This document shows, one piece after another, positions 51,326 to 60,790 of a stretch of 64,000 nt of DNA. The translations under genes and the position numbers were made by a program. Under the pieces are notes generated by a model. That model saw only the letters and a list, made by a program, of their open reading frames with translations, was not told the DNA's origin and made no database searches. The DNA comes from Solibacillus silvestris (GTDB taxonomy: Bacteria; Bacillota; Bacilli; Bacillales_A; Planococcaceae): NCBI GenBank assembly GCA_001586195.1, contig CP014609.1, forward strand, positions 3,488,501 to 3,552,500, in the 5' to 3' direction. The stretch's first letter is position 1, and every line of letters begins with the position of its first letter.

Positions 51326-51655
51326 GTGCATTTATTAGAACAAGTGTAGGCATTTTTAGAACGTTTTAGCCGGATGCTTGAACAGTTTAAGTATTCATTT
51401 GAATAGTTAAATTTATAACTGGGTTTAAGAGGTAAAAACCGTTTTTGTATTGTTTAGATTTGATCTTGAGTCGTTATATTAGAACAATTGGATGAGATTT
51501 TAGAAGAGTGGCAGTCGATAAGAGAACATTCGACATGGGTATTTGAAAACTTAAACTACATATTAGAACATCGGGCACTTTATTAGAAGAACAGCATTTT
51601 ATTAGAACTCTTTCAGTTATATTAGATCTTCTAAGCAGGATATTAGAAAATCCGC
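51326..51655. repeat. array of degenerate ATTAGAAC motifs
   Basis: The 480-bp gap between the PfpI gene and glmM has no credible gene. It contains at least seven copies of a T(A/T)TTAGAA(C) motif in one orientation, near 51330, 51477, 51499, 51562, 51580, 51600, 51617 and 51641, mostly 16-25 bp apart. Meaning unknown. Confidence 0.55.
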
Positions 51656-51687
51656 ATGCTGCCATTAAAAACGTGCCCACAAAAAAA

Positions 51688-51719
51688 CACCGGAAGCAAT
51701 GTTTCCATTACTCCCGGTG
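51688..51719 (-). terminator. terminator after glmM
   Basis: CACCGG...CCGGTG with inner pairing GAGTAATGG/ATTGCTTC, followed by TTTTTTTG on the minus strand, just past the glmM stop. Confidence 0.88.
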
Positions 51720-51731
51720 CCGTTTTAAAAT

Positions 51732-53084
51732 TTATTCAGCTAAACCCATTTCTGTACGTACTACATCTGCAATGCGTGCAACATAATTTTCACACGCCTC
51801 TTCAGAAGCTGCTTCTACCATAACACGCACTAAAGGCTCTGTACCTGAAGGGCGTACTAATACACGACCATTGCCGGCCATTTCCGCTTCTACTTCAGCG
51901 ATGACAGCTGCCACCTTTTCATTTTGAGTTACTGCATGTTTATCTGTTACACGTACGTTTACTAATTTTTGCGGGTAAATTGTCATTTCCCCTGCAAGTT
52001 CAGAAAGCTTTTTGCCTGTTGCTTTCATAATATTCACTAACTGAATACCTGTAAGCAGACCGTCGCCTGTTGTATTGTAATCTAAAAACACGATGTGACC
52101 TGATTGCTCGCCACCTAAGTTATAATCATTTGCACGCATTTCTTCCACAACATAGCGGTCACCAACCGCTGTCTTTACACTTGTCATTTCGTTTTCTTCA
52201 AGCGCTTTGTAGAAGCCCATATTACTCATAACCGTCGAAACTATCGTGCCTTTGTTTAAACGACCTTTCGCTTGTAAATATTTCCCGATGATGAACATAA
52301 TTTGGTCCCCGTCAACAATCGTACCGTTTTCATCTACAGCGATTAAACGGTCTCCATCTCCATCAAATGCTAAACCAACATCGGCCCCGCGCTCCGTGAC
52401 AAATGCCGCTAACTTTTCAGGATGTGTTGAACCGACACCTTCATTAATGTTCAGTCCATCCGGTGAAGCACCCATCGTTGAAATGTCTGCCTCTAAATCT
52501 GCGAATAAATGTGTTGCTAGAGAAGAAGTCGCACCATGCGCACAGTCTAACGCCACATGTAACCCCTCAAAATCTTCTTCTACTGTTTGTTTTAAGTATG
52601 AAATATATTTTTGTCCACCTTCAAAGTAGTCTGTTACTGCACCAATAGCAGCACCTACTGGACGTGGTAATGTATCTTCTTCTGCATCAAGAATACGTTC
52701 AATCTCTTCTTCTTGTGCATCTGTTAATTTAAAGCCGTCTGGACCGAAAAATTTAATGCCGTTATCTGCAACAGGATTGTGAGATGCCGAGATCATAACA
52801 CCCGCTTCAGCATTCATGACACGTGTAAGATACGCAACACCCGGTGTACTAATTACACCTAAACGCATAACTTCTGCTCCAATAGAAAGAAGACCTGCAA
52901 CAAGTGCACCTTCCAACATTTCCCCAGATATACGTGTATCGCGTCCAATTAACACTTTCGGGCGATCTTTAGCATCCTTCGTCAGCACATAGCCGCCAAT
53001 ACGGCCTAGTTTAAATGCCAACTCTGGTGTTAGTTCACTATTAGCGACACCTCGAACGCCATCTGTTCCGAAATATTTACCCAT
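51732..53084 (-). CDS. glmM: phosphoglucosamine mutase
   Basis: A 450-aa enzyme that converts glucosamine-6-phosphate to glucosamine-1-phosphate. FGTDGVRG at the start, the phosphoserine loop [13 protein letters not shown] (Ser near 101), metal loop FDGDGDR, sugar-binding GGEQSGH and phosphate-binding [12 protein letters not shown] are all present. It is the last gene of the cdaA-cdaR-glmM operon; CdaA and GlmM interact in relatives, linking c-di-AMP to wall synthesis. Confidence 0.98.
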   Translation of the reverse strand: MGKYFGTDGVRGVANSELTPELAFKLGRIGGYVLTKDAKDRPKVLIGRDTRISGEMLEGALVAGLLSIGAEVMRLGVISTPGVAYLTRVMNAEAGVMISASHNPVADNGIKFFGPDGFKLTDAQEEEIERILDAEEDTLPRPVGAAIGAVTDYFEGGQKYISYLKQTVEEDFEGLHVALDCAHGATSSLATHLFADLEADISTMGASPDGLNINEGVGSTHPEKLAAFVTERGADVGLAFDGDGDRLIAVDENGTIVDGDQIMFIIGKYLQAKGRLNKGTIVSTVMSNMGFYKALEENEMTSVKTAVGDRYVVEEMRANDYNLGGEQSGHIVFLDYNTTGDGLLTGIQLVNIMKATGKKLSELAGEMTIYPQKLVNVRVTDKHAVTQNEKVAAVIAEVEAEMAGNGRVLVRPSGTEPLVRVMVEAASEEACENYVARIADVVRTEMGLAE

Positions 53085-53167
53085 TTACTTTTTCTCTCCT
53101 TCAACGCTTGAAATACCATACGTTTTTAAATTTACCACATAAAGTGGATTGCTTGTTTTATTGATAG

Positions 53168-54184
53168 CTAGTTTCCATCTGTATCTTCAACATTTGTATC
53201 TGCATCTTTATCTGTTTCACTTTTATTATCCTGTTCACGAACCGGCTCTCCACTCACACTAGCACGTACCGTTAGTTTATCTTGAGATAACTTGGTAGCA
53301 CCTGTTGGAAGCTCAATCTTTAAATCGTACGGACCGGATTTTTTTATTTTTGAAAGATCGACATTAACAACCACTTCTTTTAATGTATCCACTACAGATT
53401 TAGAACCATATACCGTTATGTTAGATTTTTCTGGGGATAAACTGTCAATTTTAAGCCCCTCTACTGGTTCCCCAATTTCGTTGATCTTAATCGGGACTTC
53501 TCTACTATATTCATTAATTTCTACTTTTACATTGACCTTATCCGGATTAATGCTGACATCGAGCTTATTCAGATCACGGTCGAGTACCTTTACAGCCGCT
53601 TCCTGCTCAAATGACTTATTTACATCTTTCTCGCCTGAAACCGTCGCCTTTACATAACTTATGTTATCAATGACACTCTTCGCTCCTGTTACCGCTACTT
53701 TTGACGGTTCTGCTGTCATCTCGTTCAGTACAAAGTTCTCCGCTAAAAGGCGGCTATTCATTTCCGGCTCTACACGAAACTGTTCAGTAACCTTTTCCTC
53801 TATTGTTACATTAATTATTCTTGGCTCAATTGATACATCCAGTTTTTCGGAAAAGTTTTCTTGATGTATTGTAACGCTATGTTCACCAATTAACAATGAG
53901 TTTAAATCGACAAAGAGTTTGAAATCCTTTTCCAGCTTTGTTTTCATTACAATTTGTTTCGGTCCTGAAATTTTCACATCGACCGTTTCAGGGAGCCCTG
54001 TCACAAATAAATTATCAGAATCATAGTAAACTTCCAATGGCACATTTGTGATGACATCTGTTTCATTGGATGAGCTCGATTCAGTTTCACGTTTTTCTTC
54101 TGTTTGAATATACAGGAAAAGTGCAACCGCTAAAAACAAAGCGGTTAAACGGAGCATCCATGAGCTATCAAATACCTTATCCAT
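53168..54184 (-). CDS. cdaR: CdaA regulator (YbbR-domain protein)
   Basis: A 338-aa protein with one N-terminal transmembrane helix (WMLRLTALFLAVALFLYIQT) and four YbbR repeats outside (each about 80 residues, with NVPLEVYYDSDN, ...EPSKVAVTGAKSVIDNISYVKATV, ...EKSNITVYGSKSVVDTLKEVVVNVDL). CdaR tunes the membrane diadenylate cyclase CdaA. The C-terminus is a hydrophilic tail (REQDNKSETDKDADTNVEDTDGN). It overlaps cdaA by 8 bp. Confidence 0.95.
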   Translation of the reverse strand: MDKVFDSSWMLRLTALFLAVALFLYIQTEEKRETESSSSNETDVITNVPLEVYYDSDNLFVTGLPETVDVKISGPKQIVMKTKLEKDFKLFVDLNSLLIGEHSVTIHQENFSEKLDVSIEPRIINVTIEEKVTEQFRVEPEMNSRLLAENFVLNEMTAEPSKVAVTGAKSVIDNISYVKATVSGEKDVNKSFEQEAAVKVLDRDLNKLDVSINPDKVNVKVEINEYSREVPIKINEIGEPVEGLKIDSLSPEKSNITVYGSKSVVDTLKEVVVNVDLSKIKKSGPYDLKIELPTGATKLSQDKLTVRASVSGEPVREQDNKSETDKDADTNVEDTDGN

Positions 54185-55013
54185 TCTTTTTCCCTCCCCA
54201 AGTCCACTTAGATGCTAAGTTAGAATCTTGCTCAGGACCAAACCACAGTTTACGCAGTAATTCTTCAAATTCTTTAATAGTGAGATTACGGTGTAAATTA
54301 CCGTTAGCTGTTATACTAATCGCACCTGTTTCTTCGGATACAACAATTGTAATTGCATCTGTTACTTCACTTAACCCAAGTGCAGCTCGGTGACGTGTAC
54401 CAAGTTCTTTGGAAATAAATGCACTTTCCGACAATGGTAAATAACACGCCGAAGCGGCAATTTGGTTTTTCTGTATAATTACGGCCCCGTCATGAAGCGG
54501 TGTATTTGGGATGAAAATATTAATCATTAATTCTGAAGAAATTGCAGCATCCATCTTAATGCCTGTTTCTACATATTCATTTAAGCCTGTATCTTTTTCG
54601 ATTGATATAAGTGCTCCAATTCGGCGCTTTGCCATATAACTTACGGATTTTTTCATCGCTTCGACTAAGCGTGTCTGTTCATCTTCCTGCTGGTTATTAG
54701 TGCGTTGGAAAATCTTCCCTCGTCCGATCTGCTCAAGGGCCCGGCGAATTTCCGGCTGGAATATTATAATAATGGCTAAGAAACCCCAATCAATTACTTC
54801 TTGCAGTAACCAATCAAGGGTGTCTAAACCGAAAACGTAGGTAGCGAATTTCGCTAACACAACGATTAACAACCCTTTTAATAATTGAACGGCTTTCGTT
54901 CCTTTAATGAGGGTCAATGCTTTATAAACTACGTACCATACGAGCAGTACGTCCAGTACTTTAAAAATCATATCTACAGCAGCAATGTCTGTAAATTGTT
55001 CAATTATTTGCAT
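54177..55013 (-). CDS. cdaA: diadenylate cyclase CdaA
   Basis: A 278-aa membrane enzyme that makes c-di-AMP from two ATP. Three N-terminal helices precede a DAC domain with DGA (175-177, LHDGAVIIQ) and RHR (207-209, GTRHRAALGLSE), both essential. It is the first gene of cdaA-cdaR-glmM. c-di-AMP controls potassium and osmotic balance and is essential in most Bacillales. AAAGGTGGGGG precedes the start. Confidence 0.97.
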   Translation of the reverse strand: MQIIEQFTDIAAVDMIFKVLDVLLVWYVVYKALTLIKGTKAVQLLKGLLIVVLAKFATYVFGLDTLDWLLQEVIDWGFLAIIIIFQPEIRRALEQIGRGKIFQRTNNQQEDEQTRLVEAMKKSVSYMAKRRIGALISIEKDTGLNEYVETGIKMDAAISSELMINIFIPNTPLHDGAVIIQKNQIAASACYLPLSESAFISKELGTRHRAALGLSEVTDAITIVVSEETGAISITANGNLHRNLTIKEFEELLRKLWFGPEQDSNLASKWTWGGKKNG

Positions 55014-55096
55014 GTGGCATCCCCCACCTTTACTTGCTAATCCATATTGTTTTTAGTATAGCACAATTCTGTCAGGGATTAACTTTCCTAACAGAA

Positions 55097-55124
55097 AAAA
55101 GTCTACCCGAACGAGTAGACTTTT
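55097..55124 (-). terminator. terminator between rsiW and cdaA
   Basis: AAAAGTCTAC pairs with GTAGACTTTT around CCGAACGA, with T-runs on both sides. Confidence 0.85.
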
Positions 55125-55221
55125 CTTTCTATACTAGAACGGCTTTTTTTTGAGAAAAGTTCCGATTTATTAAGAAAATATTATTTCTTATTATAATTGT
55201 CTTAGTGACAATTGTCCGATG

Positions 55222-55836
55222 TTACTCATTAAAGACAGCGATTGCTTTATTGAAGCCGTCTTTAATTTTGTACCAAAGCCATTCGAACATTTCATCGATT
55301 TCCTCTACTTGCCCTGTAACGACTGCCGTAGATGCCATGTAGTTGCCATTAATAACTGTAATATTGCCGTCCACTTCCCCTTCGACAATAATATCGCCAT
55401 TTTTCACAACGATGTCACCTTTTACAACTTGACCGACAGGCACTGTTACCGTTTGCCCCTCAACAACTAAATTAGGCTGTTTTGTTACAGAGAATTGATC
55501 ATCATTAGGGAAGCTGCCTAACAATGTGGCACTCATACATAAAAAGAATACTGCTGCAGCTACAAGTACAGGATGCTGACGGAACCAACGTTTGATGCCG
55601 GCAGAACTTTTGCGTTTCGGTAAACGACTTATCACTTGATCCTCAAAGCGCGGAGGGGCAGTAATATGTGCTGCACTCTTGATAAACGCAACCGTGTCAC
55701 TTAATTCATGCATATGTTGTTGGCAATCAGGGCATGTTTGTAAATGCTGCTTCAATAATTGTTCATGCTCACGACTAATATCACCATCTAAATATTCGTG
55801 CATATAATCCACGAATTCTGATGCACACGTTTTCAT
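55222..55836 (-). CDS. rsiW: anti-sigma-W factor
   Basis: A 204-aa single-pass protein. The zinc-containing anti-sigma motif HEQLLKQHLQTCPDCQQH (H-x3-C-x2-C pattern) lies in the N-terminal 50 residues, a transmembrane helix (HPVLVAAAVFFLCMSATLLG) at about 86-105, then an extracytoplasmic domain. In B. subtilis RsiW holds SigW and is destroyed by PrsW, RasP and ClpXP on envelope stress. It follows sigW by 13 bp. Confidence 0.94.
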   Translation of the reverse strand: MKTCASEFVDYMHEYLDGDISREHEQLLKQHLQTCPDCQQHMHELSDTVAFIKSAAHITAPPRFEDQVISRLPKRKSSAGIKRWFRQHPVLVAAAVFFLCMSATLLGSFPNDDQFSVTKQPNLVVEGQTVTVPVGQVVKGDIVVKNGDIIVEGEVDGNITVINGNYMASTAVVTGQVEEIDEMFEWLWYKIKDGFNKAIAVFNE

Positions 55837-55849
55837 GCGTATCTTCCTC

Positions 55850-56413
55850 CTACAAATTGTTTAACTGCTTTCTTAACGCTTCACGGCCACGGTGAATCCG
55901 CGTTTTAACTGTTCCTAAAGGCATATCCAAAATTTCGCTAATTTCTTGAAGGGACAGTTCTTCTATATATTTTAAAACAATGACCGATCGATACTTGTCT
56001 GGGAGGCGGCTAATTTCATATTGTATGCGGTCCTGAAGCTCCATCTGCTCAACGGCCTCTTCCGGCAACTGCTCATCTGCAGCAATTTGGGAATACATAT
56101 CCAGCCCTTCTGTCCCGGCTACCTCCGCATCTAAATAATAATCGGGCTTCTTTTTACGAATTCGGTCAATGCAAAGATTTGTTCCGATTCGGTAAAGCCA
56201 TGTTGAAAATTTTCGATTTTGATCATACGAATGTAAATTAATATAGGCCCGTATGAATGCCTCCTGCGCGATATCTTCTGCTTCCTGTTTATTGCCAAGC
56301 ATTCGATAGCACACTTGATACAGCTTGTGCTGGTAGAGGTTAACGATGTCGGCATATGCGTTTTGGTCACCTTTAAGCACTTGCTTTATTCTTTTATTAA
56401 CTAACGCATCCAT
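55850..56413 (-). CDS. sigW: ECF sigma factor SigW
   Basis: A 187-aa ECF sigma: region 2 (AYADIVNLYQHKLYQVCYRMLGNKQEAEDIAQEAFIRAY) and region 4 (LPDKYRSVIVLKYIEELSLQEISEILDMPLGTVKTRIHRGREAL). The companion rsiW, the autoregulatory TGAAAC-N16-CGTA promoter and the nearby arginase gene match the B. subtilis sigW locus. It governs genes for resistance to wall-active compounds and bacteriocins. Confidence 0.95.
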   Translation of the reverse strand: MDALVNKRIKQVLKGDQNAYADIVNLYQHKLYQVCYRMLGNKQEAEDIAQEAFIRAYINLHSYDQNRKFSTWLYRIGTNLCIDRIRKKKPDYYLDAEVAGTEGLDMYSQIAADEQLPEEAVEQMELQDRIQYEISRLPDKYRSVIVLKYIEELSLQEISEILDMPLGTVKTRIHRGREALRKQLNNL

Positions 56414-56450
56414 TTGTCTTTCCTCTCCACCTTTTCAGCTGTTCTATATA

Positions 56451-56476
56451 TACGGATTGCTTATTAAAAGGTTTCA
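56451..56476 (-). promoter_or_regulatory. sigma-W autoregulatory promoter
   Basis: TGAAAC (56471-56476), exactly 16 bp, CGTA (56451-56454) on the minus strand: the consensus for SigW-dependent promoters, placed upstream of sigW. Confidence 0.9.
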
Positions 56477-56563
56477 CTTTCTATAAAAATATTTTCCCAC
56501 CCATAAATATGTGCCCTTATTATAACAAACTTCATAACGACCAATCGAATTTTTTCGTAAATA

Positions 56564-57469
56564 TCATACTAAAGTTTCGCCAAATAAAGAGCCAATTAAT
56601 GCAACCGCTACATCTGCTGTTTTATTTCTCTCATCTAATATAGGGTTCACTTCTACAAACTCTGCTGATGTCATTAAGCCGGATTCCTGTATCATTTCCA
56701 TCGCTAAATGACTTTCTCTATAAGTGATCCCACCTGCTACCGGTGTCCCCACTCCAGGAGTATATAAAGGATCTAATGCATCTAAATCAAGTGATAAATG
56801 AAGGCCGTCTATTTGCAATTGCTTAAAGTATTTTAGCGTTTCTTCCATTACATACGTCATTCCAAGCCGATCAATTTCGTGCATTGTGTATATTTTAATG
56901 CCTCGTGTCTTAATAAGTTCCCGTTCACCCTCATCGATAGAACGCCCCCCAATTATAACAATGTTTTCGGCTTTAATTTTAGGTTCTGCATGTAAAATTG
57001 ATGTTAGCCTTTGATGTCCTAGCCCAATACTTGTTGCTAGCGGCATTCCATGAATATTTCCCGATGGTGTCGTTTCCGGTGTATTTAAATCTGCATGAGC
57101 ATCAAACCAGATCACGCCCTGATTCTTATATTTCATCGATAGGCCAGCCAATGTACCAATTGCAATACTATGGTCGCCTCCTAAAACAAGCGGTATGTAA
57201 TCCTTTTTTACGACGTTAAATACTTTTTCGGCAAGCGCTGTATTGACCTTAATTACTTCTTCCAGATTAAGCAGCTTTTCATCTTTCTGTGCAGCTGCAT
57301 CCCCTTCAATTACTTGAATATTTCCTTCATCCTCAACTTCATATCCAAGATTAGTCAAACGTTGCTGCAACCCCGCATACCTAATTGCACTCGGTCCCAT
57401 ATCCACCCCACGGCGCTGTTGCCCATAATCACATGGTACCCCTACGATTGAAATTTTCTTATTCATCAT
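56564..57469 (-). CDS. rocF: arginase
   Basis: About 301 aa, ureohydrolase family: GGDHSIAIGTLAG, DAHADLNTPETTPSGNIHGMPLA and SLDLDALDPLYTPGVGTPVAGG supply the binuclear Mn2+ ligands. It splits arginine into ornithine and urea. Start by AGGGG-8-ATG at 57469; another ATG at 57466 is possible. It sits upstream of sigW as in other Bacillales and ends without a clear terminator before the sigW promoter. Confidence 0.95.
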   Translation of the reverse strand: MMNKKISIVGVPCDYGQQRRGVDMGPSAIRYAGLQQRLTNLGYEVEDEGNIQVIEGDAAAQKDEKLLNLEEVIKVNTALAEKVFNVVKKDYIPLVLGGDHSIAIGTLAGLSMKYKNQGVIWFDAHADLNTPETTPSGNIHGMPLATSIGLGHQRLTSILHAEPKIKAENIVIIGGRSIDEGERELIKTRGIKIYTMHEIDRLGMTYVMEETLKYFKQLQIDGLHLSLDLDALDPLYTPGVGTPVAGGITYRESHLAMEMIQESGLMTSAEFVEVNPILDERNKTADVAVALIGSLFGETLV

Positions 57470-57579
57470 TTCTGCATCCCCTAACATGTCATGTAGTTTT
57501 TCTATTCTATTCTATTCTCCGCTCATCCTCCTATAGAAGTTTCGAGCAACTAAACGATTTTCCCTTTTTATACGCAAAA

Positions 57580-57609
57580 AATCCTTTACTTATAAATAAG
57601 TAAAGGATT
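57580..57609 (-). terminator. terminator of the tRNA operon
   Basis: AATCCTTTACTTA pairs with TAAGTAAAGGATT around TAAA, followed on the minus strand by TTTTTTGCG. Confidence 0.85.
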
Positions 57610-57653
57610 GTTATTTGATATTTAAGTACACTTCTAAGTTTATAAAATAAAAG

Positions 57654-57726
57654 TGAGCCATGAAGGACTCGAACCTTCGACCCTCTGATTAAAAGTCAGA
57701 TGCTCTACCAACTGAGCTAATGGCTC
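57654..57726 (-). tRNA. tRNA-Lys (UUU)
   Basis: Minus-strand cloverleaf: GAGCCAT acceptor, D-arm AGCTCAGTTGGTAGAGC, anticodon loop CTTTTAA, T-arm GGTTCGAGTCC. CCA is not encoded. Confidence 0.97.
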
Positions 57727-57743
57727 ATAAAAAATAAAAAAAA

Positions 57744-57818
57744 TGGCTGGGGTACCTGGATTCGAACCAGGGCATGACGGAATCAAAATCCGTTGCCTTA
57801 CCGCTTGGCTATACCCCA
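57744..57818 (-). tRNA. tRNA-Gln (UUG)
   Basis: Acceptor TGGGGTA/TACCCCA, anticodon loop TTTTGAT, T-arm GGTTCGAATCC, encoded CCA end. Confidence 0.97.
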
Positions 57819-57831
57819 AACATTTTATAGA

Positions 57832-57915
57832 TGGTGGAGGGGGACGGATTCGAACCGCCGAACCCTAAGGAGCGGATTTACAGTCCGCCGCGTTTAGCCA
57901 CTTCGCTACCCCTCC
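57832..57915 (-). tRNA. tRNA-Tyr (GUA)
   Basis: Class II tRNA with long variable arm (CTCCTTAGGG), acceptor GGAGGGG, anticodon loop CTGTAAA, encoded CCA. Confidence 0.97.
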
Positions 57916-57945
57916 GACAAATGATGCAACACTGTTAAAGTTGAA

Positions 57946-58021
57946 TGGTGGAGGATGACGGGCTCGAACCGCCGACCCCCTGCTTGTAAGGCAGGTGCTC
58001 TCCCAGCTGAGCTAATCCTCC
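57946..58021 (-). tRNA. tRNA-Val (UAC)
   Basis: Acceptor GGAGGAT/ATCCTCC, D-arm AGCTCAGCTGGGAGAGC, anticodon loop CTTACAA, encoded CCA. Confidence 0.97.
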
Positions 58022-58066
58022 ATACATAACAAGTGTTACTGCTTTATTTTTTTATGAAGCCTTAAA

Positions 58067-58141
58067 TGGTGACCCGTACGGGATTCGAACCCGTGTTACC
58101 GCCGTGAAAGGGCGGTGTCTTAACCACTTGACCAACGGGCC
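58067..58141 (-). tRNA. tRNA-Glu (UUC)
   Basis: Acceptor GGCCCGT/ACGGGTC, anticodon loop CTTTCAC, T-arm GGTTCGAATCC, encoded CCA. Confidence 0.97.
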
Positions 58142-58268
58142 GTTATAAGTTGTTCTCTTGAAGACAAGATTTATAATATCATCATTTTTTATATAGTGCA
58201 AGCCTTTTTTAAAAACTTTTTCAAAAAAGTTTTATTGCTTATTTTATAATAGTAAAAAGGCAAAAAAA

Positions 58269-58344
58269 TGGCTCCGAAGGCAGGACTCGAACCTGCGACC
58301 TGCCGGTTAACAGCCGGATGCTCTACCAACTGAGCTACTTCGGA
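58269..58344 (-). tRNA. tRNA-Asn (GUU)
   Basis: Acceptor TCCGAAG/CTTCGGA, D-arm AGCTCAGTTGGTAGAGC, anticodon loop CTGTTAA, encoded CCA. First gene of the six-tRNA operon. Confidence 0.97.
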
Positions 58345-58392
58345 ACGCTACTATTATACAATGATGTACAAGCCATCTTTCGTACATTTATT

Positions 58393-58420
58393 ATTATAGC
58401 AACGTTTAAAATTTATACAA
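58393..58420 (-). promoter_or_regulatory. promoter of the tRNA operon
   Basis: TTGTAT (58415-58420), 16 bp, TATAAT (58393-58398) on the minus strand, about 50 bp before tRNA-Asn. A further TATAAT lies closer to the gene. Confidence 0.6.
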
Positions 58421-58504
58421 GTAGTTTTTTGAAATAATTTGAACATTTTATTTTTTAGGCTTTTCTTCTATTATAAATACCTCATTATAATGAATTATTG
58501 TTTT

Positions 58505-59797
58505 CTAATACCGCTTTATAAACTCGACAATTTCATTGATTAAGCCATTTGCGAGTGGTAAATCGGGATTGGAATAGCTCGCAATATTTTGTTCTCGATC
58601 GCCTTCTATTTCTTTTAACACATGATTCATCTTACTGAAATAATGTATTATCGCTTGATCATTTGCTGCATATAAGTTTTCTGCATCTGTTTCGGTTACT
58701 TGAATATCTTTTCTTCCTTGAAGAATGATAACCGGAACATTAACATTGCTTATTTCTTGTTGTGGATCGTATTTAAGCCATGAAATCATATATGGTTGAA
58801 CAGATGGCCTAAATAGTGATTGGAGCTGTTCAGGTACTGTCTCTACCTTTTTACCAGCTTTTAATTGCTGCAATGCTTTTTCGGATTCCATTAATAAATT
58901 CGGAGGTAAGCTTCCTGACAATTGTTCCATTAAAACTTCATCAGCCGGTCTGCCAATCCCTGCAATCGAAATAAGTGATGCTATATCATTTTGTTGAGCG
59001 GCAACCGTCATTATTAAAGCACCTTCGCTATGACCTAGTAAATGAATTTCATTAAAGCGGTCATCGTTTTTAGCATAGTCTACAATTGCCAGAACATCTT
59101 CAACATACAGATCAAATGTTAAATCATCTTCCTTTTTAATAAGTGCCGTATTATCACCAATTCCACGCTTATCGAAACGAATAGAAGCAATCCCTTTCTC
59201 CGCTAAGCTCTCTGCAATCATTTTTAAGCTATTATTCGCACCAGCCCCTATTGTGTTACCGTCTTTATTTGTAGGACCTGACCCTGCATGGATTATGACT
59301 AGCTCTCCCGTAGGTTTATCAGGTATCTGTAACGCTGCTTTAAGCTCTCCGCCGGCAACAGGAATCAATAGCTCTTTATACGTAACAGGCGTTTCTGTAT
59401 ATGGCTTTAACGTAATAGGATAGGACTGTCCGTTTTGCGTAAACGTTCCTTCTATAGTTTCGTTTTTCAGAGTTCCTGTAATCTTTATTAAAGATCCAGC
59501 TATGTTAATAGTGATAACCGCATCCGAGCCATTATATTCAATTGATTCAAATGCGAATTCAGTGATTCCTTGAACTGGTACAGAAATATTTCCACTTGCC
59601 TCCTCCAAATTTAAAATTATTTCAAGAGGTGACTGAGGAATTTCAATCATCCCCTGCCACTTTCCTATTAATGCTTCATCCACCTGCACAACCTCCTGCT
59701 TCGTCTGTTCTTCCACTGTTGAGTTATCACCCGTACTTTCACTATTACAAGCTGACAACAGTAATACAATAGCTAAACTATAAGCAATGTTTCGCAT
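58505..59797 (-). CDS. lipoprotein alpha/beta hydrolase
   Basis: A 430-aa protein. The lipobox LSAC follows MRNIAYSLAIVLL. Residues 40-130 form a beta-barrel-like domain (GKWQGMIEIPQSPLEIILNLEE...GTFTQNGQSYPITL), then an alpha/beta hydrolase with HAGSGPTNKDGN (oxyanion region), FDKRGIG, nucleophile Ser in LGHSEGALI, Asp near LQGRKDIQVT and His in KMNHVLKE. An esterase or peptidase on the cell surface; substrate unknown. A terminator separates it from the FusB-like gene. Confidence 0.87.
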   Translation of the reverse strand: MRNIAYSLAIVLLLSACNSESTGDNSTVEEQTKQEVVQVDEALIGKWQGMIEIPQSPLEIILNLEEASGNISVPVQGITEFAFESIEYNGSDAVITINIAGSLIKITGTLKNETIEGTFTQNGQSYPITLKPYTETPVTYKELLIPVAGGELKAALQIPDKPTGELVIIHAGSGPTNKDGNTIGAGANNSLKMIAESLAEKGIASIRFDKRGIGDNTALIKKEDDLTFDLYVEDVLAIVDYAKNDDRFNEIHLLGHSEGALIMTVAAQQNDIASLISIAGIGRPADEVLMEQLSGSLPPNLLMESEKALQQLKAGKKVETVPEQLQSLFRPSVQPYMISWLKYDPQQEISNVNVPVIILQGRKDIQVTETDAENLYAANDQAIIHYFSKMNHVLKEIEGDREQNIASYSNPDLPLANGLINEIVEFIKRY

Positions 59798-59863
59798 GTC
59801 TTTCTCCTCCCCATTCTATCTTAATTTCCTTTACGGTTAGAATAGGAAAAAGTTTCAAAATAA

Positions 59864-59889
59864 AAAAGCCATCAATGAAGATGACTTTT
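59864..59889 (-). terminator. terminator after FusB-like gene
   Basis: AAAAGTCATC...GATGGCTTTT on the minus strand (one G-U) followed by TTATTTTG. Confidence 0.75.
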
Positions 59890-59893
59890 ATTT

Positions 59894-60526
59894 TTATATT
59901 AAATTACGGGCAACAAATTCCTGAAGTTTATCATAATCACTTACCCTTTGATTACATAGTTGTGAGTCGTTGCAAATGTAATTACTATAAGATGTATAAT
60001 TGTCACCGTTCCCCTTTACCGTAGCTGTAAACAGATGAACTACACTATGCTGGTTACAAATCGAACAGACACCTTTAATTGGGTTATGAGCATCTACAAC
60101 TCCACGCAATGCCGTATATTCGCCTTCCTTTTCCAGTACAATGTATTGGCGGTTTGTTCCTTTATCCAACCATGATAGATAGCTGATTGCTTGCCAATCA
60201 ATTGTCTCAAGTTTAGGTAGCTTCAGCTTTTTATCTTTTTTAAACAATTTTTGTAGACCTTGCTCTGAAATTGACTTAAATGGAATGGTATATGATTTTA
60301 AGCTTTGAAAAAATAGCTCTGCACCTATAGTATCTTCAATCGTTTCCACTTCTTTAATAATGTCTTCATCTACATGTGTCAATCTTTCTCTTAGCTCTGT
60401 AATTGCCAGTTCACGTACAGTCGCAACTATTTTCTGATCATTCGACGTTAGCTTTGCCTTCAATATTTTATTTAATTGTTGCTCGATTAAACGTAAGTCT
60501 ACCACTGTTAAAAATGGTGCAGTCAT
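59894..60526 (-). CDS. FusB/FusC-family EF-G-binding protein
   Basis: A 210-aa protein: an N-terminal helical domain and a C-terminal treble-clef zinc domain with C-x2-C (GVCSICNQHSVVHLF) and a second pair (YICNDSQLCNQR), the FusB layout. In staphylococci FusB frees EF-G from stalled ribosomes and confers fusidic acid resistance; chromosomal Bacillales homologues bind EF-G but their normal role is less clear. It lies next to an rrn operon, on the same strand. Confidence 0.85.
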   Translation of the reverse strand: MTAPFLTVVDLRLIEQQLNKILKAKLTSNDQKIVATVRELAITELRERLTHVDEDIIKEVETIEDTIGAELFFQSLKSYTIPFKSISEQGLQKLFKKDKKLKLPKLETIDWQAISYLSWLDKGTNRQYIVLEKEGEYTALRGVVDAHNPIKGVCSICNQHSVVHLFTATVKGNGDNYTSYSNYICNDSQLCNQRVSDYDKLQEFVARNLI

Positions 60527-60790
60527 GTTATTTCCTCCAATATTTTGCCTTGTAAGAACCTTTACATTTATTAATCGTATTTCTTTCTGCTTTATTGGTC
60601 AACTACTTCACCAATTCTCGTATTAGGCAAGCGAAACTTAAATAAAAGAAAAACCAAAGAAGGGGGTCTGTTTTTAGGACGCCTACTTTGGTTTAACTTA
60701 TTATAAACTTCTATTGTATTTTATAGTAGCCATACACTTAATTTTCAACATAAAAAAGCCACTACTGACTAAATCAGCAGCGACTTTTTG
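60527..60790. other. region between the rrn operon and FusB-like gene
   Basis: It holds a hairpin at 60651-60694 (AAACCAAAG/CTTTGGTTT with GGGGGTC/GGACGCC-like inner pairing) and the rrn terminator at 60754-60788 (AAAAGCCACTACTGA with TCAGCAGCGACTTTT). The FusB-like promoter must also lie here. No gene is visible. Confidence 0.6.
60754..60788 (-). terminator. rrn operon terminator
   Basis: AAAAGTCGCTGCTGA pairs with TCAGTAGTGGCTTTT on the minus strand just past 5S, followed by TTTATG. Confidence 0.82.

Noticed and set aside
52246..52629. 127-codon plus-strand frame within glmM
   Set aside because: Antisense shadow of a fully conserved glmM coding region.
57654..58344. tRNA genes as integration (att) sites of a mobile island
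   Set aside because: All six tRNAs are intact, closely spaced and followed by ordinary chromosomal genes; no integrase or duplicated tRNA end is present.
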